Below are positions 42,993-51,608 of a stretch of DNA of 64,000 bases, piece after piece (the stretch's first letter is position 1; each line of letters begins with the position of its first letter). Both the position numbers and the translations under genes were made by a program. The notes under the pieces were generated by a model. The model did no database searches. It was not told the DNA's origin and saw only the letters and a program-made list of their open reading frames with translations. Source of the stretch: an uncultured Clostridia bacterium (GTDB lineage: Bacteria; Bacillota; Clostridia; Oscillospirales; Ruminococcaceae); NCBI GenBank assembly GCA_947168885.1, contig CAMVNQ010000009.1, positions 53,354-117,353 on the forward strand. Reading direction: 5' to 3'.

Positions 42993-44029
42993 AATGGTGG
43001 CCGGGTGACCCGAAACGCGGCGATATTATCCGCATACCTGTCGGAGCGATATATCATTACGGTATCTTCGTTGATGATGATACGGTCGTTCAGTTCGGTC
43101 CGCCCCCGGGTACGAGCGGCTATAACGACGGTAAGGACATAAAGGTCTGTACTGCGTCTCCGGAGGAGTTTTCCTGCGGTAAGATAGTAGAAGTTGCTGT
43201 GCTGGACAAGGATGAACAGAAAAGACGAATACCGCCTGAACAGACGGTAAACACCGCAGTCTCCAGAATAGGCGAGGGCGGATATGACCTGCTTCATAAC
43301 AACTGTGAGCATTTTGTCAACGAATGCGTCTTCGGAGAAAAGCGCAGCACACAGGAGGAAGAAGCAAGAAAACGCTGGTATGACCGACCGGTGTTTGACT
43401 GCTATTTTGCTGCGGTGCCGGAAGAACTGTCATTTGAAGAGTATTCCGATAAAATAGTTCCCGTACAGCGACTTGAATATATCCGATCGACTTCCGATGA
43501 AAAACTGCGCAGATCAAGACTTTTTGCGTGGGAACTGCTTGAAGCGGCGGCAATGCGCTCATTCGGATTCCGTATGGACGAACTGGCACTGAAGAAAGAT
43601 AAGTGCGGCTGCTGGACAAGCGGCAGAATGGAGTTTTCGATGACCCATACCGACAACGTCGCCGCAGTAGCAGTCTCCAACGCGCCGGCAGGTATAGATG
43701 CCGCAGATACGGAAGTTTTCGCGCACTCCGGTATTTCTGCCGATAGTATTCTGACGCGCAAGGAAAAGAAAATGCTTTCCGGTATCACCGGTGACGAACT
43801 TGCAGTACTTCTGACAAGAAAAGAAAGCATATTCAAAAGCATGAAAAAAATGTCGTTTTCGCCCGTAAAAACAGAGGCTTCACAGAAGAACACGCTTTCA
43901 ATGCGCCTTACGGAGTTTCCCGGATATATATTTTCCGTTCACGGCGAAAAAGCCGGAGCCCTGAGATGCTATGTGTACAGCAGCGGAAAATTCACCCGCA
44001 CCACAGCGGAAATGACCGGACTTAACTGA
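42989..44029 (+). CDS. LRAT-like acyltransferase fused to 4'-phosphopantetheinyl transferase
   Basis: 346 residues, two enzymes in one chain. Residues 1-120 fit the LRAT/HRASLS (NlpC/P60-like) fold: HYGIFV with His23, VVQFGPPPG (Gln35 where animal enzymes usually have His) and NNCEHFVNECVFG with the nucleophile Cys106. Residues 170-340 fit a phosphopantetheinyl transferase: FSMTHTDNVAAVAVS, GIDAAD (Asp237; the second acid is shifted or replaced) and RKESIFK (Glu279). LRAT proteins move an acyl chain from a lipid to an amine or alcohol through a Cys thioester; the other half would prime the two neighbouring carriers. I know of no described protein of this architecture. Confidence 0.82.
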   Translation: MKWWPGDPKRGDIIRIPVGAIYHYGIFVDDDTVVQFGPPPGTSGYNDGKDIKVCTASPEEFSCGKIVEVAVLDKDEQKRRIPPEQTVNTAVSRIGEGGYDLLHNNCEHFVNECVFGEKRSTQEEEARKRWYDRPVFDCYFAAVPEELSFEEYSDKIVPVQRLEYIRSTSDEKLRRSRLFAWELLEAAAMRSFGFRMDELALKKDKCGCWTSGRMEFSMTHTDNVAAVAVSNAPAGIDAADTEVFAHSGISADSILTRKEKKMLSGITGDELAVLLTRKESIFKSMKKMSFSPVKTEASQKNTLSMRLTEFPGYIFSVHGEKAGALRCYVYSSGKFTRTTAEMTGLN

Positions 44030-44030
44030 T

Positions 44031-44963
44031 ATGAACATTTTTATCATCATTCTGCTTGTTTTGATCGGTCTGTATCTGTTCTTCGCGCTGTTCCCGTCTC
44101 TGACAATATTTCTTTATATTTTCGGCCGAAAGAAGCAGAACGGGCTTGAAGCTGTCACGGGAAGCTATCTTGAACCTTATTCTGACGAGATATATGATGC
44201 AAGCAGGTATTTTGACGCTCTCGAACATGAAGAACTTACGGTAACGGCACGTGACGGCGCAACGCTGTACGCCGGATACTACCCTGCCGGAACGGGAAGG
44301 ACAGCTATACTGATGCACGGATACAGAGCATCACCTATGCTGAATTTTGCCATTCAGGCGCGTGACCTTCATAAAGCGGGATTCGGCATCCTTTTCGTGA
44401 CCCAGCGAGCTCACGGGAAAAGCGGCGGTAAGCACTGCGGTCTTGGGCTTTTTGAACAGTATGACCTTGAGGAATGGATAACGCTCATGCTTGGCAGGGG
44501 CGAAAAGGAACTTCTCCTTTACGGTATATCAATGGGGTGTTCAACGATAGCGTATGCCTCGGAACGACTGAAAGACCCGCGAATAAAAGGCATGGTGCTG
44601 GACTGCGGGTTCGATTCACCATACGAACAGCTCAAAAGCGACGGAAAAGCGCATCACAGTCCGTGGTGGATAATGCTCCCGCATTTCGTACTGTTTGCAA
44701 AGCTGGCCCTTAAAACAGACATACGCAGATCGGTGAAGAGTTCTCTGAAAAACTCGGTCATACCTGCATTTTTCCTGCACGGTGATGCTGACAGAACAGT
44801 AAATTACCGCTGCACAGAAGAGAACGCTAAGGTGTGCGCAAGCACGGAGAGCGTACTTATCGTCCCGGGCGCAGAGCATACTATGGCGTATTATGCCGGA
44901 GAATCCTGTGCAAGGGAAAGGCTCGGTGTATTCCTGGCGGAGCATTTCGGAAAGGAATCATAG
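44031..44963 (+). CDS. Membrane-anchored alpha/beta hydrolase 1
   Basis: 310 residues. An N-terminal helix (1-30) anchors the enzyme. Oxyanion strand AILMHGYRASP, nucleophile Ser167 in GISMGCS, Asp in LHGDADRTV and His in GAEHTMAY complete the triad. It begins one base after the stop of the LRAT fusion. Family members cleave esters or thioesters; here release of acyl chains from carriers or host lipids is plausible but not shown. Confidence 0.85.
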   Translation: MNIFIIILLVLIGLYLFFALFPSLTIFLYIFGRKKQNGLEAVTGSYLEPYSDEIYDASRYFDALEHEELTVTARDGATLYAGYYPAGTGRTAILMHGYRASPMLNFAIQARDLHKAGFGILFVTQRAHGKSGGKHCGLGLFEQYDLEEWITLMLGRGEKELLLYGISMGCSTIAYASERLKDPRIKGMVLDCGFDSPYEQLKSDGKAHHSPWWIMLPHFVLFAKLALKTDIRRSVKSSLKNSVIPAFFLHGDADRTVNYRCTEENAKVCASTESVLIVPGAEHTMAYYAGESCARERLGVFLAEHFGKES

Positions 44964-45071
44964 GCAGTGTTTTTACCATGTAAATAAAGGCTATGCCGCT
45001 CAGATAGCGGGAGAGGATCGCGCTCGTCTGTTTATGCGCAATTGCCTGAAATATAAACGGAGGATCATTCA

Positions 45072-46001
45072 ATGGAAAAATTTGTTATCATCGCGGATGC
45101 GACCTGTGACCTCAATGAGGAATTTCAGAAAAAGTATGACATAAATGTCATACAGGGTCATATAGTCGTTCCCGGACTCGGTGAGATATCAACATCTCAG
45201 AACTGGGAAAGATTCACTCGTGAAGATTTCTTCAAGGCCCTCAAAAGCAGTCCCGAAAGCTATTCGACTTCGCCGCCGAACATAGCCGAGTACGCTGCGG
45301 AGTTTGAGAAGTATGTTTCTCAGGGTATCGGCGTTATTGCTATGACTATCTCTGCCGCAATAAGCGGTTCTTTCGGGTTTGCACAGAGCGCAAGAGAAAG
45401 CGTGCTTGAAAAGTACCCGGAAGCAAAGATAATCTGCATAGATTCCCGCCGTTTCGGTCCCGGATTCGGACTTATGGTGGTACACGCCGCTATGCTCAGA
45501 AATGAAGGAAAGAGCATTCAGGAGACCGCCGACATTATCGAGGAAAGAAAAAACACATTCCATCAGGCCGGCTGGCTCGACGATCTGTCCTTTGTCGCAA
45601 AAAAAGGAAGAATGACTCACGGAAAGGCTTTCCTCGGTACCCTTGTAGGAATAAAGCCTATCGGTGAATTTGATTATAACGGACTTACGACAGTCATAGG
45701 AAAGATAAAGGGTGCAAAAGCAGCTTACAGCGCTCTGCTCGATTATATCGAAAAAACGTCGGTCGATCTGAAGGATCAGATAGTATTTATCGCACATACC
45801 GACCGATACGATCAGGCGGAAAAGTTCAGGGTGATGATAGATGAACGCTTCCACCCGAAAGAGATCTATGTAAGTGATGTATTCGCTATGAACGGAATAA
45901 ATGTCGGTCCCGGTCTTATGGCAGCCTACTATACGGGCAAGCCGATAAGCAAAGACCTTTCCGAGGAAAAGAAAATACTGGAGGAAGCCTCCGGCTCTTA
46001 A
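45072..46001 (+). CDS. DegV-family (FakB-like) fatty-acid-binding protein
   Basis: 309 residues. DegV landmarks are present: VIIADATCDL, STSPPN, ISAAISGSFG, DSRRFGPGFG, and a late HTDRYD. DegV/FakB proteins hold a fatty acid in the cell and present it to the kinase FakA; a FakA-like gene is two genes downstream. GGAGG precedes the ATG, after a 108-base gap with a small CCGCT/AGCGG hairpin. The chain specificity is unknown. Confidence 0.87.
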   Translation: MEKFVIIADATCDLNEEFQKKYDINVIQGHIVVPGLGEISTSQNWERFTREDFFKALKSSPESYSTSPPNIAEYAAEFEKYVSQGIGVIAMTISAAISGSFGFAQSARESVLEKYPEAKIICIDSRRFGPGFGLMVVHAAMLRNEGKSIQETADIIEERKNTFHQAGWLDDLSFVAKKGRMTHGKAFLGTLVGIKPIGEFDYNGLTTVIGKIKGAKAAYSALLDYIEKTSVDLKDQIVFIAHTDRYDQAEKFRVMIDERFHPKEIYVSDVFAMNGINVGPGLMAAYYTGKPISKDLSEEKKILEEASGS

Positions 46002-46010
46002 GGAGAATGT

Positions 46011-47378
46011 ATGAATAAGATCTATAAAAAGGGGCAGATGGCACTTTATGCCGTTTCCGGCATGGGCGTAAATATGCTCAACCTGATGTTCGGCTCATAT
46101 CTTTGCAGTGCACTTCTCGTCGGCGGATTCGGAGAAGAGGCAGTAAAAAACCAGACCTTCGCACAGAAAGATCTGATAATTGCCGCTGTCTGGGCAGTAT
46201 TCGTGCTTGTGTCGAAAATAATCGACGGAATTATAGATATACCTATGGCGTCGTTTTCCGACGGTCTCAAAACAAGATGGGGAAGAAGGCGTCCTGCGCT
46301 TATGATAGGCTTTCTGCCTATGGTAGCGGCGTATCTGCTCTTCCTTATAATCCCCGACCCGACAGGCGCTTCGGTGCTGAATACCATTTATTATGGTGTT
46401 CTTCTCTGCATATTCTACGCGTTCTATACCCTGACAATGGTAACATATTACGCAACGTTCACAGAGATAGTAGATACTATGGAGCAGCGAAACTTCATCT
46501 CAAACGTGAAGTCGATCTGCGACATCGCATATTTCATACTTGGATATGTTGTAGTGCGCGCTATGCTCAACGGTATGAACATACGCACAGTCGCCCTTAT
46601 TGTTCTTCCGCTCTCGCTTACCATGATGATTCCGATGTTCATGATAAAAGAACCGTCCAACAGAGGCGAAGCAAAGAGCTCGGAACAGGTACCGGGTCTT
46701 GTGCGCTCACTTTCATGCACCGTAAAGAACAAGCCGTTCGTTTTATGGATGGTCGTTTATTCATTCATGACTTTTGGTGTACAGCTCTTCCTGAGCGGTA
46801 TAAACGAGTATTTCTCATTCGTCGGAATGAGTATGATACTTGTTATGGCTTCATCTTTTGCGCCTGTGCCGCTCACACTCATACTTTTCAATAAGATACA
46901 GAAAAAGCATAGCTTCGGCTTTGCTTTCAGATACGTTCTGCTTACCTATTCCTTCGGTATGCTGATGCTGTTTCTTACCGGACTTATGGAGGCCGGCACA
47001 CTCAAGACCGTTTTATCGGTCGTTTCGGGACTTATCTGTTCATTCTCCGTCGGCGCGTTCTTTTCTGTTGCCTACTCGGTACCGTCCGAGCTTGCGGCGG
47101 AAGAGGAGAAAAAGACCGGTGTCAAGAATTCCGCAATGTATTTTGCTGTACAGGGACTTTTTGCCGGCATAGCCACGGGAATTGCTACCGGCGTGGTGCT
47201 TACCGCGCTCAAAGGCAGCGAGGCAAGTCATTCCACCGCTATGACGTTCATGACACTGATAGCTGCCGGAGGAACACTTGTCTCGTTCCTGATGACATTC
47301 ATACTTCCGAAATCAATAATTTCTCTCGGCTCACAGGAAACGGATAAAAAGGAAAAGGAAGAAAAAAATGAAGACTAA
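46011..47378 (+). CDS. GPH/MFS_2-family transporter
   Basis: 455 residues, twelve membrane helices. The family signatures are clear: KIIDGIIDIPMASFSDGLKTRWGRRRP (first part, about 63-82), and FIMIP-like helices. The group includes sugar symporters (MelB) and lysolipid transporters (MFSD2). Being between a FakB-like and a FakA-like gene in an acyl-transfer operon makes a lipid or lysolipid cargo more likely than a sugar, but that is inference. Nine bases after the DegV gene (AAGGAG site), overlapping the kinase gene by 11. Confidence 0.83.
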   Translation: MNKIYKKGQMALYAVSGMGVNMLNLMFGSYLCSALLVGGFGEEAVKNQTFAQKDLIIAAVWAVFVLVSKIIDGIIDIPMASFSDGLKTRWGRRRPALMIGFLPMVAAYLLFLIIPDPTGASVLNTIYYGVLLCIFYAFYTLTMVTYYATFTEIVDTMEQRNFISNVKSICDIAYFILGYVVVRAMLNGMNIRTVALIVLPLSLTMMIPMFMIKEPSNRGEAKSSEQVPGLVRSLSCTVKNKPFVLWMVVYSFMTFGVQLFLSGINEYFSFVGMSMILVMASSFAPVPLTLILFNKIQKKHSFGFAFRYVLLTYSFGMLMLFLTGLMEAGTLKTVLSVVSGLICSFSVGAFFSVAYSVPSELAAEEEKKTGVKNSAMYFAVQGLFAGIATGIATGVVLTALKGSEASHSTAMTFMTLIAAGGTLVSFLMTFILPKSIISLGSQETDKKEKEEKNED

Positions 47379-49017
47379 ACGCGTTGACGGCATCATGATG
47401 GAAAAGATGCTGAGAAATGCTCTCGCCGTACTAAGCAGCTCGGAAGCGGAGATAAATGCTCTGAATGTTTTTCCGGTGGCAGACGGTGATACGGGAACAA
47501 ATATGAGACTTACGATAGAGAACGGACTTCGGGTATCCGAACCGCAGAAAACACTGTGTCTGTTTCTCAAGAGCTTTACAGAGGGCGCACTTCTCGGTGC
47601 CAGAGGAAATTCCGGAGTTATCCTTTCTCAGCTTTTCAAGGGGTTTTATACCTATCTTTCAAGATGCGCGGCAGCGAATGTAACTGACCTGAAAAATGCG
47701 TTCATCGTCGGGTACAAGACTGCTTACTCGGCAGTCGTCCGTCCCGTTGAGGGAACGATACTCACCGTTTGCCGCGAAGGTATAGAGCATATAAAGAACC
47801 AGACCGACCGTCAGACTACGGTCGAAGAGTTCCTCTCAATGTACATTGCGGAAATGAAAAAAAGCCTCTCCTATACTCCCGAAATGCTCAGCGTGCTCAA
47901 AGAAGCCGGCGTCGTTGACAGCGGCGCGACGGGTTATATCGCAATAATCGAGGGAATGCTCGGTTATCTCTACGGAGATGTAAAATATGAAAATGAACCG
48001 GCGGAAAGACCCGCTGAGATCCGCCCGTCTGCTCCCGACCTTTCTATGTTCGGTGAAAATTCGGTATTTGAATATGGCTACTGCATGGAGTTTATCCTAC
48101 AGCTAATGAATGCCGCAGAATATGACAGGCATTTCAGAATATCAGACTTCATATCCGCTATGGAACAATGGGGAAATTCAATAGTCTGCGTTCAGGACGG
48201 TATGCGTGTCAAAGTGCATATACACACGAAACGCCCCGCAGACCTGATAACGCTCAGCCAGAAATACGGTGAGTTCCTTACGTTCAAGCTTGAGAATATG
48301 CAGCTTCAGCATAACGAGCATGTTAAGAGCGAGGAGAAAAAGGAAAAGAAGAAGGATCTTTCCATTATTGCCGTATGTGACAGCGCACGGACAGCTAAGC
48401 TGTTCGGAGATCTTGGCTGCGGAAGAGTAATAAATGCAGGTCCGTCAATGAATGTATCGGTCGAAGAGATTGCTGACGCAGTCATGCAAGCCAACGCAGC
48501 AAACGTAGTTATCCTGCCGGATAACAAGAATGTTCTTCTTGCCGCAGAACAGGCACAGAAGCTGAGCGGGCTTACCAATGTGACCGTTGTGCCGACACAA
48601 AGTATAGCGGAAGGTTATTTTGCCCTCTGCATGGATGTCGGAGACAGCAGTGATGTTAATTACCGCATAAAGCAGATAAAGCAGGGTTATTCCGGTTCCG
48701 CGACAATATCTGTCACGGTTGCCACAAAGCCGTATGCTTCGGGAGAACTTAAGTGCAATGCAGGCGATATGATCGCCGTGACGGACGACGAGCTTGCCGC
48801 AGTCGGCGAGGATTCACTCGGAACGCTTATCGAAGGACTAAAGGCTCTTCCGGATATCGAAGACCGCGAAAACGCTGTCATTTTCCGCGGGGCTTCCGAG
48901 CCGGATGTGCGTGAAGAGAAGCTGAGAGGCCTGATAGCCGACGCTTTCCCGGATCTTGAGGTAAGCTTCATAGACGGCGGATCGGAGCTCTTTAACTGGA
49001 CAGTTGGTTTGATGTAA
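47368..49017 (+). CDS. FakA-like fatty-acid kinase (DAK2/DhaL domain)
   Basis: 549 residues, normal FakA length. The DhaL nucleotide-binding domain (1-200) has NVFPVADGDTGTNM and GARGNSGVILSQLFKGF; the middle region has CMEFILQ and VKVHIHTKRP, and the C-terminal DegV-like half has GYSGSATISVTV-type strands. FakA phosphorylates FakB-bound fatty acid to acyl-phosphate. Most Firmicutes have a housekeeping copy near recG or rpmB; this one is in a lipid operon with its own FakB-like partner, so it may be dedicated. Overlaps the transporter stop by 11 bases; GGAAG upstream. Confidence 0.88.
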   Translation: MKTKRVDGIMMEKMLRNALAVLSSSEAEINALNVFPVADGDTGTNMRLTIENGLRVSEPQKTLCLFLKSFTEGALLGARGNSGVILSQLFKGFYTYLSRCAAANVTDLKNAFIVGYKTAYSAVVRPVEGTILTVCREGIEHIKNQTDRQTTVEEFLSMYIAEMKKSLSYTPEMLSVLKEAGVVDSGATGYIAIIEGMLGYLYGDVKYENEPAERPAEIRPSAPDLSMFGENSVFEYGYCMEFILQLMNAAEYDRHFRISDFISAMEQWGNSIVCVQDGMRVKVHIHTKRPADLITLSQKYGEFLTFKLENMQLQHNEHVKSEEKKEKKKDLSIIAVCDSARTAKLFGDLGCGRVINAGPSMNVSVEEIADAVMQANAANVVILPDNKNVLLAAEQAQKLSGLTNVTVVPTQSIAEGYFALCMDVGDSSDVNYRIKQIKQGYSGSATISVTVATKPYASGELKCNAGDMIAVTDDELAAVGEDSLGTLIEGLKALPDIEDRENAVIFRGASEPDVREEKLRGLIADAFPDLEVSFIDGGSELFNWTVGLM

Positions 49018-49026
49018 GGAGATAGA

Positions 49027-49989
49027 ATGGACATTTTTCTGATAGTACTGCTGATAGCGGCAGGTGCCGTGATCTTCCTCGGGATACTTCCCGTGGCAGT
49101 CCTCGGTTATATTCTTTACGCTGTCCTTCTTGTCCGCAATAAGCCGGATAAATGGGGCAGAGAATGCAGTCTCCCCGAAGATGCGGAATACAAGAGTATG
49201 TTCGATATAGGCATGGAGTGGTATGAGAAAAACAAGAACGCAAAGCAGGATGTCGGTATCACAAGCTGTGGTTTCAGGCTTGTGGGCGAGTATTTCGATT
49301 TCGGCTATGACAAGGCGGTCATAATAATCCCGGGACGTATGGAATCGCTTCTTTACTCTTACTTCTTTGCCGAGCCCTACCAGAAGAGCGGGTATAATGT
49401 TCTCGTCATCGACAACAGATCGCACGGGCTATCCGAGGGAAAGCGCTGCTGCCTCGGATACAGCGAATACAAGGATATTATCGCGTGGAGCAAGCTCCTT
49501 CATGAGACTTTCGGCGTAAATAGCGTGGTACTGCACGGTATCTGTATCGGTTCGTCCGTTGCACTTTTCGCTATGACAGCTCCGGAGTGCCCGGAATACA
49601 TAGATTCCATGGTCGCAGAAGGTATGTACGCAAGCTTTTCGGAGTCGTTAAAAAACCATATCCTTGAGCTTAAAAAGCCGCTTTTCCCGATATATCAGTC
49701 AGCTATGCTAATGATGAAGATATTCTCGGGCGCGGACGTTGTGCATGACGGTCCCATCTACCGAATAGGCGCTCTTAAAAAGCCGATACTGTTTCTGCAC
49801 AGCAGAGAGGATACGTATTCCCTGCCCGAAAAAGCGGAAGAGATATATGCAAAATGCAATGCACCGAAGGAGATCGTATGGTTTCCGACGGGTGCGCACT
49901 CACGGATTCGTATTACTCACATGGAAAAATACGACAGTGCTATAACAGATTTTCTTAAGGAGCATGAGGCGGTCTGTGAAACAGTCTGA
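49027..49989 (+). CDS. Membrane-anchored alpha/beta hydrolase 2, Cys nucleophile elbow
   Basis: 320 residues, N-terminal helix (1-33). The fold is clear (VIIIPGRMES, VLVIDNRSHGLSEG, LHSREDTYSLP, GAHSRIR), but the elbow reads HGICIGSS, with Cys173 in the place of Ser. Dienelactone hydrolases and some thioesterases or acyltransferases use Cys here; it may favour acyl transfer over hydrolysis. Nine bases after FakA, overlapping the next hydrolase by 26. Confidence 0.82.
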   Translation: MDIFLIVLLIAAGAVIFLGILPVAVLGYILYAVLLVRNKPDKWGRECSLPEDAEYKSMFDIGMEWYEKNKNAKQDVGITSCGFRLVGEYFDFGYDKAVIIIPGRMESLLYSYFFAEPYQKSGYNVLVIDNRSHGLSEGKRCCLGYSEYKDIIAWSKLLHETFGVNSVVLHGICIGSSVALFAMTAPECPEYIDSMVAEGMYASFSESLKNHILELKKPLFPIYQSAMLMMKIFSGADVVHDGPIYRIGALKKPILFLHSREDTYSLPEKAEEIYAKCNAPKEIVWFPTGAHSRIRITHMEKYDSAITDFLKEHEAVCETV

Positions 49990-50980
49990 TGTAAAAAACG
50001 ATAATTTAAGCCGTAAAAGACCGGTAAGAAGGATCGTCGCCGCTGCAGCGGTCATTCTTGCCGTTTTTATTTGTCTTTCCTTTATAGGCGCAGGTATCAT
50101 CTTTGAATTGATATTCCGCAGAACAGAGACTACCGGCAACATCTATGAATACAGCCGGAGCGACGCTGAAAAATACCCTCGCTCCGAAATTGAGATCATC
50201 TCCGGTAATGAGCGCCTTTTCGGTCACGTATATGATGTGCCGGATAGCAGAGGAGTAGTTCTGCTTTGCAGCGGCTTTCACGAAAATACGGAGTGTCATC
50301 TCCCCGAGGTGTTTTTCCTTGCGGACAGCGGGTACGACGTGGTAACATTCGATTTTACCGGTCACGGCAGAAGCAGCGGATCGGGTATCAACGGGTTTTC
50401 ACAGGCTCGCTCGGATGTGAACGCTGCCCTTGAGTATATAAGATCGAACGAAGTGCTTTCGTGTGAGCCCGTATTTCTTTTAGGCTACAGTATGGGGGCT
50501 TATGCGGCGGCAGCGTCACTCTCAGGAAACGGCGATGTCCGTGGAGCCGTCTGCATATCTGCTTTCAATGATCCTCTGGGATATATGTACAGTACCGGTA
50601 TTTCACACGCCGGTCCGATAGCCTCGCTCGGTATCCCGTTTCTCTGGATGTGGAGCCGTATCCGATGCGGCGAAGAGCACGGTCTGACCGCGATAGACAG
50701 CATAAATGAGTCCGGAATACCGGTACTCGTGCTTTACGGCTCGGACGACAAGACTGTTCCGCCGGACCAGAGCCTTTACGCCAAAGAGAACGAATGCACT
50801 GCCCCGGGAAGCACGTTCGTTCTTGTAACAGAACCGGAGAGGAACCGGCACATGACAATACTTATGTCAGAAAGCTCGGCGGCGGAAATGAAAAACGGAG
50901 CAGTCGATGATGCCGATAAAGTCGTTCTCGACAGCGGCATGAAAGAACTTATTCTCGGCTTTCTTGAGAACTGTGCCTGA
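49964..50980 (+). CDS. Membrane-anchored alpha/beta hydrolase 3
   Basis: 338 residues. Membrane helix about 24-50, then a catalytic domain with FDFTGHGRSSG, Ser176 in GYSMGAY, Asp in YGSDDKTVP and His near NRHMTIL. Last gene of the operon; a hairpin follows. AAGGAG sits only one base before ATG 49964, which is close; GTG at 49976 is an alternative start but is 13 bases away. Substrate unknown. Confidence 0.82.
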   Translation: MRRSVKQSDVKNDNLSRKRPVRRIVAAAAVILAVFICLSFIGAGIIFELIFRRTETTGNIYEYSRSDAEKYPRSEIEIISGNERLFGHVYDVPDSRGVVLLCSGFHENTECHLPEVFFLADSGYDVVTFDFTGHGRSSGSGINGFSQARSDVNAALEYIRSNEVLSCEPVFLLGYSMGAYAAAASLSGNGDVRGAVCISAFNDPLGYMYSTGISHAGPIASLGIPFLWMWSRIRCGEEHGLTAIDSINESGIPVLVLYGSDDKTVPPDQSLYAKENECTAPGSTFVLVTEPERNRHMTILMSESSAAEMKNGAVDDADKVVLDSGMKELILGFLENCA

Positions 50981-51026
50981 AGAGCCTTACCGGCGCATTC
51001 CGCTAAGGATATGAATAACAACAAAA

Positions 51027-51050
51027 GCCCGTAAGAATACAGTAACGGGC
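51027..51050 (+). terminator. Weak terminator of the acyl-transfer operon
   Basis: GCCCGT and ACGGGC arms with 12-base loop, followed by ATTTCAGC. The T tail is poor, so termination may be leaky. Confidence 0.45.
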
Positions 51051-51174
51051 ATTTCAGCAAGCACCGTCACAGGACAAAAACAGCCTTCCATACAGTTCTG
51101 AGGCATATCACACCTGTTTTATACCGAAAATGCTGTTTTTTCGCAGCAAAAACGTCATTTTTTTCAAAAATATG

Positions 51175-51203
51175 TTGACAAATGTATGAAAATACTGTAT
51201 AAT
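51175..51203 (+). promoter_or_regulatory. HU gene promoter
   Basis: TTGACA (51175-51180), 17 bases, TATAAT (51198-51203). Confidence 0.87.
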
Positions 51204-51266
51204 GTCCATTGTGACTGATGAACTCTGTGTTCATCGTAAATAAACAATATTCAAGGAGAATGAAAA

Positions 51267-51542
51267 ATGACAAAGGCAGAACTCATTTCGGCTATCGCTG
51301 AAAAGACAGAACTCACAAAGAAGGATTCCGCTAAGGCTCTTGAGGCTTTAACAGCTACTATCACAGAGACACTTGCAGCAGGCGGTAAGGTTCAGCTTGT
51401 TGGTTTCGGTACATTCGAGTCCCGCGCTCGTGCAGCAAGAACAGGCATCAATCCCCAGACCAAGAAGCAGATCAAGATCAAGGCTACAAAGGTTCCCGCT
51501 TTCAAGGCAGGACAGGCTCTTAAGGACGCAGTTGCCAAGTAA
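51267..51542 (+). CDS. hup: HU DNA-binding protein
   Basis: 91 residues, the usual HU length. [20 protein letters not shown] start, the [20 protein letters not shown] beta-arm with Pro-containing tip, and the [11 protein letters not shown] end are classical. A homodimer bends and compacts DNA. AAGGAGAATGAAAA precedes the ATG; strong promoter and terminator indicate high expression. Codon choice is more biased than in neighbours, as expected for an abundant protein. Confidence 0.95.
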   Translation: MTKAELISAIAEKTELTKKDSAKALEALTATITETLAAGGKVQLVGFGTFESRARAARTGINPQTKKQIKIKATKVPAFKAGQALKDAVAK

Positions 51543-51556
51543 TTTTTACACATCAG

Positions 51557-51592
51557 AAACGGCATTACAGCCATGACGCTGTAATGCCGTTT
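51557..51592. terminator. Bidirectional terminator
   Basis: A 14-bp stem (AAACGGCATTACAG and complement), 8-base loop, T run. It ends HU and lies just past the stop of the convergent oxidoreductase. Confidence 0.9.
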
Positions 51593-51608
51593 TTTGTATG
51601 CCTATATA

